From positions 24,862,735 to 24,926,734 of the forward strand of contig NC_057769.1 of NCBI RefSeq assembly GCF_010389155.1: a stretch of 64,000 nucleotides of DNA, given 5' to 3'. This document shows positions 56,088 through 64,000 of the stretch, piece after piece (position 1 is the first letter of the stretch; each line of letters begins with the position of its first letter). The translations under genes were made by a program, and so were the position numbers. The stretch is from Erigeron canadensis (Eukaryota; Streptophyta; Magnoliopsida; Asterales; Asteraceae). The notes below the pieces were generated by a model. The model made no database searches, was not told the DNA's origin, and worked only from the letters and a program-made list of their open reading frames with translations.

Positions 56088-58521
56088 ATGAATACCAAAA
56101 TGGCATTCAGTTTCATTTTTCCCTTCCTTATCATCTTGTACTACTTTGTTCTCAACAAGAAAGCCAGAAGTGCAAAATCACCCAATCTTCCACCAGGACC
56201 AACAAAGCTACCTCTAATCGGAAACATACATCAGCTGGCCGGATTACTTCCACACCGTGCCTTTCTAGACATGGCACAGAAATATGGCCCCATTATGCAT
56301 ATCAAACTAGGCCAAGTTTCAGCCATCATTATTTCATCACCTAGACTTGCAAAAGAAGTACTTAAAACCCATGATATCGTGTTTGCAGACCGTCCCAAGA
56401 CATTTGGGAGTGATCTTGTGTTGTATGGAAATACTGATATAGCACTAGCTCCATATGGAGAGTATTGGAGACAAATGAAAAAGATTTCTACCTTGGAACT
56501 CCTTAGTGCCAAAAAGGTTAGATCATTCGGTCCCATTAGAGAACAAGCGTTTGATGGTTTCGTAGAGTTTCTACGAATATCTTCTGGGAAGCCGATAAAT
56601 GTACACAAAAAAGTTACAGAACTGATTAATAACGTGGTATGTATAGCTTCCTTTGGGAAAAACAGTAATCACCAACAAGCCCTTTTAGAATTTATAGATG
56701 AATTTACAAAAGTAAACAGTGGATTTTACTTGGCGGATCTGTATCCTGACTTTAAGTTTCTTTATGTCCTTTCTGGACTAAGATCAAAGTTAATGAAGCT
56801 GCACAAGACTCTTGACAGGATATTTGACGATATCTTGGAGGAACACGAAAGGAAAGAAAAAAACCACAAGGATCAGGAGGAAGAGGAGGATGATCTTCTT
56901 GATGTTCTTCTTAAAATCAAAGAAGAAGGTGGTTATGAGTTCCCCATCACCAACAACAACATTAAAGCCATTTTCGTAGTAAGTTCACAATCTATCAACT
57001 ATTTGTTTCCACTAAAAAACCATAATCTACGGTGTAACTAAGTATTTTACGCCTATAAATCTTGATATTATATAGAATTTCTATGAATTTTTGTGGATCA
57101 TATTAGTTATGTGTTCATGATAATGTTCTGCAAAAGCATCAATCTTTCTTAGCAGTAATGTTCTGCGTCCATACATCTTGTCCTAAAAAGATAATGTTCT
57201 GCGTCCATAACAGCTCAAAATTGATAAAATAAATCAAAACTGATATGACTCTAAGATGTTATGGGTCGTTGAAGGTTCCGTATCGACATTTGATGCTCTA
57301 ATGCTATTTATCCATTGCAACATAGCAATAATTGATCGCTTGTCCTAAAGTCAACAAAAAGTTAGGTCCATATGGATAAAACACATACATACACAAATAA
57401 ATATGTGAGCCATAGCCAATGTTTTAAATACCGGTAAATACCGGCCGGTATTACTGGTACCGGAGACCACGCCGGTATTTTAAGTCCGGTATTTTTCCGG
57501 TATTTTCACTATTCAATATCTGCCGGTATTTCCAGTATTCCCGGTATTTTCCGGTATTTCTGATATTTTCAAAAAATAAATTTTGATTTTTTTAAAAAAT
57601 TATTTTTATGATACTTTAATGTTATTTTTTGTTATTTGTGAACTTTAAAACCTATATTTTGTTATGAAATACATATTTGATATTATCTTTTAGTATATTA
57701 TAATTGCATTTTGACTATTTTTGTTAAATTGTAACAAGTTTTGTAGATTTTTACACAAAAAATATAATAAATTAAAAATAGTCGTACTGATGGCTTTATA
57801 TCAGTATATGCACTGATGGGTGTATGAAATAAACATGTACTGATCAATCATTTGAATAGTCATGGCCAATTGTAATATAACTTCCATTTATGTTGATATA
57901 TAGGACATCTTTGGAGGAGGCACTGATACAGCGTCGGTAACGATTGAATGGGCTATGACAGAGATGATGAGACACCCGAGCGTGATGCATAAGGCTCAAG
58001 AAGAAGTGAGACAAGCCTTCAAGGGGAAACAAAAAGTTATAGAGGCTGATACACACGGTTTGACCTATTTGCAATCGGTAATCAAGGAAACCTTAAGACT
58101 TCACCCTCCAGTTCCTCTGTTACTCCCACATGTATGTAGAGAAAATTGTAAAATTGATGGTTATGATATACCGAAAAAAATGAAAGTAATCATCAATCCA
58201 TTGGCATTGTCAACGGATCCTGAATACTGGGACGATCCTGAGAGGTTCAACCCGGAGAGATTTGAGAATAGTTCAGTCGACTTCTTGGGAACCAATCACC
58301 AGTTTATTCCATTTGGGTCGGGAAGGAGAATGTGCCCGGGCATAACTTTTGGTTTGACGACGATGGAGTTTTTACTTGCTCAAATGCTATACTATTTTGA
58401 CTGGAAACTACCAGTTGGACTAAATCCAGTGGATATCGATATGAAGGAGACCCATGGGATACTTGCAGGGAAATTGGTTCACTTACAGTTGATCCCTACT
58501 TGTTATGTTCCCGAAAAATGA
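56088..58521 (+). CDS. Cytochrome P450, CYP71 family
   Basis: Exons 56088-56978 and 57904-58521 join at phase 0 (donor gtaagt) to give 502 residues, normal for the family. It has an N-terminal membrane anchor (about 5-22), a proline hinge NLPPGPTKLPLIGN and a WRQMKK helix C. The I-helix GGGTDTAS spans the exon junction region (about 301-308); the residue after D-T is Ala where Thr/Ser is usual. ExxR is KETLR (E359-R362), then PERF, and the heme loop FGSGRRMCPG has Cys441. The single intron position is that of CYP71-clan A-type P450s. It is closest in style to CYP71D/71BL-like terpenoid oxidases of the ER, but the substrate cannot be read from sequence. The 925-bp intron holds a truncated hAT-type element. 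Confidence 0.92.
57417..57788. mobile_element. Truncated hAT-type element in P450 intron
   Basis: It begins CAATGTTTTAAATACCGG, with repeated accggccggta words, then an AT-rich body matching the element at 39239-39687 in reverse order, as far as its aaaaatagtcgta block. Beyond that the expected accgg-rich second end is missing and unrelated sequence follows, so one terminus is lost. Confidence 0.75.
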
Positions 58522-61500
58522 CCCAACCCGGCCATCTAAGAGTGGAATTTGAATACATAGAAATAAACTGGATACTAATATGTACTCTTCGATCATTTCA
58601 TTTCTTCAATAATCTAATTAAGGCATTTTATGATTTTCTTATTATTAGCATAACATATATGAATGAATGATATCAAATCGACACGATAACAACATGCTAG
58701 AGCTCATCATTTCTAGAGTTTTTGGTGAAAACGGGGCAACGTCTCCTCACTCGAGAGTCGAGACATCGGTATTCGGTGGAGTGCAACAGAACACGATCCA
58801 AATTTTTTTCCTTTTTTGGGCCCTTGAAACTACAAGGCCCCAAATTTTTAGATAATGGGCTTAAGGTTTTGCTAATATTATACCCATGTATACAAAAGTA
58901 AAAGAAACAAGCGTGAGTCTAGCTGTTGAAAAAAAAAAAAGATTAAGGAACGAGGCACAAGAAATTAGTAGCCGCTCAAAAAAGCCCTAACCTCCTTAAG
59001 AAGTGAACCTTGTCGATTCTCTCTCAAAAAAGCACAAGAAATTGCACAAGTAGAAGACAGTAACAGCTAATAAGTATGTTTTTTTTTCTTTTAACTATAC
59101 CGTTAATAAATTATACCCTCAAAATTAATCTTGTTTAAAAAAAAAATAAAAATTGAAGCCGGTATATATTTCATATTTGACATGTCCAATATGAAATATA
59201 AGGCTATCTCCAATGCTAAGGAGAGCCGTCACATTATATCCTTACAAATCCTTCAAATCTTGCACTAATAACAAAAAATATATTAGGTAAGGACAAGTAA
59301 GGGCGAGCTACTTTACCATATTCCGAATTTAAAGGGTGCCTTTAGGTGAGAGTATCTTTTAAAAAATTCTTAGTTTTGAAAAAATTTTAATGATAAAAGA
59401 TATCCAAAAATACTCCATTGTAGATAGCCTAATACTTTGATAACTTTTAAAGAAAAGTCAAAATGTTCAAAAATCCAAGAACCAAACTGAATATTTGAAG
59501 GTGGGATACACCCACATGGAAAAATAATATCCCGATCGATCCCTAAGACTCTAGAAGGTGCTTGTACGTTTAAGGGAAGATTGACGAGAATAGAAAGTCG
59601 CGAAGAGAGGCTGAGAATGGCACACGTCCTCCCACATTAAAATTTTCATTTTCATGGTGGCCTCATAATCAAAGTTAACTCTAGCAACCCTATTAAAATA
59701 TTATAAAATAAGGTTTTGTTAAACGAATCGAAGCCTTAAGGGTTTTCACTAAACTACATTAATTAATTGTACCTTTAATATAAAATCAGGAGTGAGCTAT
59801 TGATATGAAAATATACAACCTTTTTATACACGTTAAGTGAAGTCTAAAGGTTTTATTTAACATTTTTCTATAAAATATATTAAACAGGAATATTTTGAAA
59901 TGAAATTACATTTGTACCTACAATAAATGACCACCCAGAGAAGTTGCCTAGTGAGCATAGGGACAAAAGGCATATATTGAAGATGCCACGTGAATATGGG
60001 GCGCACATTAAAGCGTAGATGTGACTTCAATGAACAATATAATTGGCGGTCGAAATGTTCACAACTTACTAGAGTAGTCATTTTTGGTTTTACGTCGTCG
60101 TACAAGTTCGTCTTTAAAAAGTTACGCATTCTAGTGGATTTTTTTAAAATCATTTGTGACGTCTTATAATTTATATCTTTTAATTAGTCTAATGTACATA
60201 TGCGTTTCACCATTGTATTGATATTAAATACTTACAAATTGTTAAAACAAATATTTTGATTATTACTGTCTAAAAAAAAAAAAATAAAAATAAAAATAAA
60301 AACAAAAAAACAAACATATTTTAAGGGACACATATTATAGATAACTAGGAAGTTCCATGCCCGCGATGTGTGACCTCAGTTATCGTGTTGATACAATTTT
60401 TGTGATGATATTACATTTGTATTAATCTAAAACTGCCTAATTAAAATTACTTTATAATGGATATGTTTGCTGAAATAAAAAACTTTGGTGTCCAAGATTC
60501 AATAAGTAGAATTTTTGAAGTTTGGTGTTTAAAATAAAGAAATCCAAATTTTGTGTTATTGTTCAAAATGTGAGAACAAAATTTTTGATGTTTGATGTTT
60601 ATAATGAAAAAATTCAAACTTTGTTATAAAAATGAAAAGTTTTGAAAGTCTACTAATCCTGTCCATTTATCTTAATATAGAAGATAATTGTAAGAAAAAC
60701 CCATGTATACTATTCTCTTAATAATAATCTCGTACCCGAATGACCTTGACCTCAAAACTTGAAAGTCAGCATCACACAGTGACATCCGGCTGATGACACC
60801 ACAACAACGAAGCTTTCGTAGCGGGAAAACACATAACGTTGGAATCAAAGACGTGAACCGATGACGTCTTCGACCACCCTATTGCCGTTACAAACATCCT
60901 AAGCGTAAATGGTATTACATGTTAGAGTTGTAGCCAAATCTTGGTAAAAAATTAAATTTAGGCGTATCTCTATTTCTACTCCTTTATAAAGCAAAAGACC
61001 CTTCTTATTTTTAGTAATTTCTGTATTTGAATTACCAGAATTGCCTTGACATTTATGTTAATAATTAACACTTTAAGCCCTTATCTATTTAAATATTTCA
61101 CTATCACCTTTACATCAACCTACACCATTTGAGACTTGACACCACCACCACCAAAAATTATACCGTCACCGACAATACTAGACTGATGTGCCCACTACCG
61201 TCGCTGCATTACGCGTGTACCATGCTCGTAATAATAAATAAATAAATAAAAGATTATTTTAGTTAAAAGAATACAATATAAATCGTCAAAATGGATCTAA
61301 AATTCTAAATAACTGTCAATTACAATCACTTTGAAGGCCCCCATATCTTAGATGCCTTGTCAAATTGCATACCGGCCTTATACATCTTCGTCGACATACA
61401 TTATAAACCGTTCAACGTATTTCTTACTTTTTCGTCAAATCGATTCTATATGGGCTTAGAGTCTCAAATCTAATGTACTTTCTTGAACTATTTTGTTTTT

Positions 61501-62650
61501 AATTATGCACTTCCTTTTTCACTTGAATATGGGCTTAGAGTCTTAAATTTAAAGTGCTTTTTTAAAATGTTTGTTTTTAATTATGCATTTTTTTTTCATT
61601 AGAATCATTTTAATCCTAATTTTAACAAAGTTATATTTATTTTAAGAGAAATGATAAGTTTATAAACCAGTTATATACAAATTTTTACAAAGCGTTGTCA
61701 TCAATAAAATAAAGATAGTGAATGAAGAAAATACAAGTAGTTATATATGTAATTAATTGATTCGCTTATATGTGACATTAATTTTAAAAAAATTGTTTTT
61801 AATTTGTTTTTGAACATGACATTCTCTTATATTTTAAATATACATAACCACTTGAGTTAGTTCAAGTGGTTAGCCACCAGCTATAACGTCTAAGCACCAC
61901 CATGTGATTTTCTTTAAATGGCATAGGTTTTATCCCGCTTTCAAGCATGACTAATTAGTATTAGGTATCTGCCAAGTGTATGGTTATTCGGTGGAGTTGT
62001 TTAACTGTAACACGTGTTGTGTCATGTGTGGTTCGTGCATATTGGGTATTAATACGGTATCAGGATCAGAGGATTTACTTCAATTTACCTTTTTATAGTA
62101 AGCATGCATATGTTATATACTTTTAGTAGAACTTGATTATGATTTTAATTTACAATATAAAAAATATTATGATCATAGTTTTAAAGCACGCTAAATTATA
62201 ATACAATGATCTATGTATAAAGGATATTGATATTCACATCGCTGTTTTTGATAAATCTACCCCAACATATACCATAATTTATGCATATAGCATAATTATT
62301 CAATACACAATAATAGTAAAAAATATCAAATAGTATGGTAAACGCATCATTTCTTATCAATACACAATGATAATAAAAAAAAAAGAAAATATCAAAGTGC
62401 AAACGACATGATTAAAACAAATTGTAAAAGAACTATATTGCAATTTAAAGATTTCAACTTCTTCATATTTAAGTTGTTTTGTTTTATATACATGAAAGCC
62501 AAGCCACTACAAGTATGGTCTTCAAAACTAGACCACTAGTCGTGGCAAACCCTTCCACCAAAGACACACACATACATGCTAACACGTCACTCTCTTTTCC
62601 TTTTCACTCATAACTTCTTAAATCTATCTACGTATTATAAATATCAACGA
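58522..62650. other. Gene-free spacer before MYB
   Basis: No gene is recognised. A gaagttccatgcccgcgatg block at about 60350-60372 looks like a repeat end. At 61855-61940 there is a tRNA-like A-box (TAGTTCAAGTGG) with a poor B-box, which may be a degraded SINE. Several A/T tracts are present. Confidence 0.45.
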
Positions 62651-62654
62651 GTTC

Positions 62655-62662
62655 TATATATA
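62655..62662 (+). promoter_or_regulatory. TATA box of the MYB gene
   Basis: A tatatata box within gttctatatataaac lies 41-48 bp before the ATG at 62703, so the 5' UTR would be short. Confidence 0.55.
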
Positions 62663-62702
62663 AACTCTAATATTATACACATTTTTAGATCTTTGTTCGA
62701 AA

Positions 62703-64000
62703 ATGGGAAGACCGCCATGTTGTGACAAAGTAGGGATGAGGAAGGGAAGATGGACTAGTGAAGAAGACGCGATACTCGAAAAATACATTCAAGCCCATGG
62801 TGAAGGCTCTTGGAGGTCAATACCAAAAAATGCAGGTACATACATATACTTCGATCCATATGTAGTTGTTAACGCGCGCGTTCCCCTTGCATTAATTGCA
62901 ATTTAACAACTAATTAACATGTATGTATGCGTATATATATATATAGGATTGTTGAGATGCGGAAAGAGTTGCAGATTGAGATGGATTAATTATTTGCGGT
63001 CCGACATAAGGAGAGGTAATATTTCAAAGGAAGAGGAAAAACTTATAGCCAACTTACATGCAGCTTTAGGCAACAGGTTAGTACATAATTAGTAGCTTAC
63101 CCTTTCATTTTTTGTTATAAACAGCAATTTTCATAACTTTTTTTTGAATATATGGGAAATATAAACAGCATAATTTGATATTATAAATATGGAATTAGTT
63201 TCTTCGAATGTAAGAAACTTTGAACGAATGTCTATTGTAGGAAATAACTAAAGTTGTGTGTATTGTATGTAAACAACTTTGAAATAATATTTATTGTATG
63301 TAAGAATTTCGTTTCAACCAATTAAAATCTGACAAGTGGCACCTGTATATGGTTGTCACGTATGTTTTCTTACATACAATAATAAACATTTTTTCAAGTT
63401 GCTTACATACAATACACATAACTTTAATTTTTTCCTACTATAGACATTCGGTCAAAGATAGTTACATTCCAGGAAACTAATTCCTATAAATATTGAAACT
63501 CTATACTTAAGTGATACATTACTTTTTTCTTTCTTTTTCTTTTTTTTTTTCTTTAGGTGGTCTTTGATTGCTGCCCAGCTACCTGGGCGAACAGACAACG
63601 ATATCAAAAACTACTGGAACTGTCACCTTAGACGGAAAATTCTCCCATCAAGACGACCATCAAATCCGCCAACAATCATAATCATCACCCCAACCGTCAA
63701 CAAACGTAAAGGAAGAACCAGCCGGTCTAACATGAAGATCAATAAAACTCATAGAACACCATCTATTAAAATTGTCCATAATAAGGGTGTTCCTTCATAT
63801 GAACAACTACTTAAAAAGTCAGTTGACGACACAATGCCTTTTGTAGAAAAGGAAATGATGACGTCGGCTATAGAAAAGGAGAGTGACAATTCGATAAATC
63901 CTTGCGATTACTTAGATTATGAGCACATAATGAATATATGTCGTGATGAGACCGACACTCATGAGGTGATTGATGATGATGATGACATGCTAGGATTTAT
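62703..64000 (+). CDS. R2R3-MYB, subgroup 7 flavonol-regulator type (partial)
   Basis: Exons are 62703-62835, 62947-63076 and 63557 to beyond the window. Splice phases and intron positions are those of typical R2R3-MYBs. The R2 repeat (about 14-61) has the spaced Trp residues of [15 protein letters not shown] and LRWINYL. The R3 repeat runs from about 63 to 116 ([26 protein letters not shown]). After the MYB domain, about residues 136-148 read [12 protein letters not shown], the subgroup 7 signature of Arabidopsis MYB11/MYB12/MYB111, which activate flavonol synthase and early flavonoid genes without a bHLH partner. The visible R3 lacks the bHLH-contact motif, in agreement. An acidic stretch (DDDDD) is near the window end. 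The C-terminus is not visible. Confidence 0.9.
63191..63484. mobile_element. Foldback MULE-type MITE in MYB intron 2
   Basis: The 294-bp element is almost wholly two inverted arms of about 115 bp. It begins ggaattagtttc and ends gaaactaattcc, with matching inner blocks such as tgtattgtatgtaa and cgaatgtctat. The 9-bp repeat tataaatat flanks it (63182-63190 and 63485-63493), the length expected of Mutator-like elements. The flank is AT-rich, so part of that match could be chance. Confidence 0.8.

Noticed and set aside
61855..61940. SINE suggested by TAGTTCAAGTGG
   Set aside because: The B-box (ggttttatccc) is poor and too far away; only mentioned as a possible relic in the spacer.

Overview
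This is a 64 kb stretch of a eudicot plant nuclear chromosome. The evidence is intron-bearing genes with GT/AG junctions, plant-only gene families (a BRI1-like receptor kinase, AUGMIN7, CDR1-type aspartic proteases, CYP71, R2R3-MYB), AT-rich spacers and dense plant retroelements and MITEs. An asterid, perhaps Asteraceae, is my guess from sequence style only.

Layout. 0-3 kb holds a SINE 3' fragment, a hAT-type MITE and a probable 2 kb solo LTR carrying a run of hairpins. 3.5-6.3 kb holds a small XYPPX-repeat/glycine-rich protein gene with a probable 5' UTR intron. 6.3-11.4 kb is gene-free. 11.5-14.8 kb is a single-exon BRL2/VH1-like LRR receptor kinase. 16.6-26.2 kb is AUGMIN subunit 7 in nine exons; its introns hold a SINE, a GC-rich repeat array and a gag-only Ty3/gypsy derivative. 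27.6-33.0 kb is a nearly complete LINE with an 18-bp target-site duplication and several coding lesions. 33.5-38.1 kb is a tandem pair of CDR1-like aspartic proteases. 38.9-39.7 kb has two MITEs. 40.1-45.6 kb is a decayed Ty1/copia element on the minus strand with only one LTR. 45.6-55.9 kb is gene-poor, with a PIF/Harbinger-type element, a perfect 165-bp tandem duplication and a SINE. 56.1-58.5 kb is a two-exon CYP71 P450. 58.5-62.7 kb is gene-free. 62.7 kb to the end is a subgroup-7 (flavonol-type) R2R3-MYB, cut by the window edge, with a MULE-type MITE in intron 2.

The genes do not form a pathway or cluster. The functional links I can support are the recent tandem pair of aspartic proteases, which share promoter sequence including a W-box next to the TATA box, and possibly specialised metabolism for the P450 and MYB, which lie near each other but need not be connected.

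I found no clearly new molecular system. The most unusual signals are the hairpin array at 1.77-2.0 kb, whose arms vary compensatorily around a constant loop; a microsatellite flanked by a 14-bp direct repeat at 27.16-27.32 kb; the odd 12-bp repeat flanking the truncated copia element; and a set of MITEs and SINEs with exact target-site duplications inside or beside genes.
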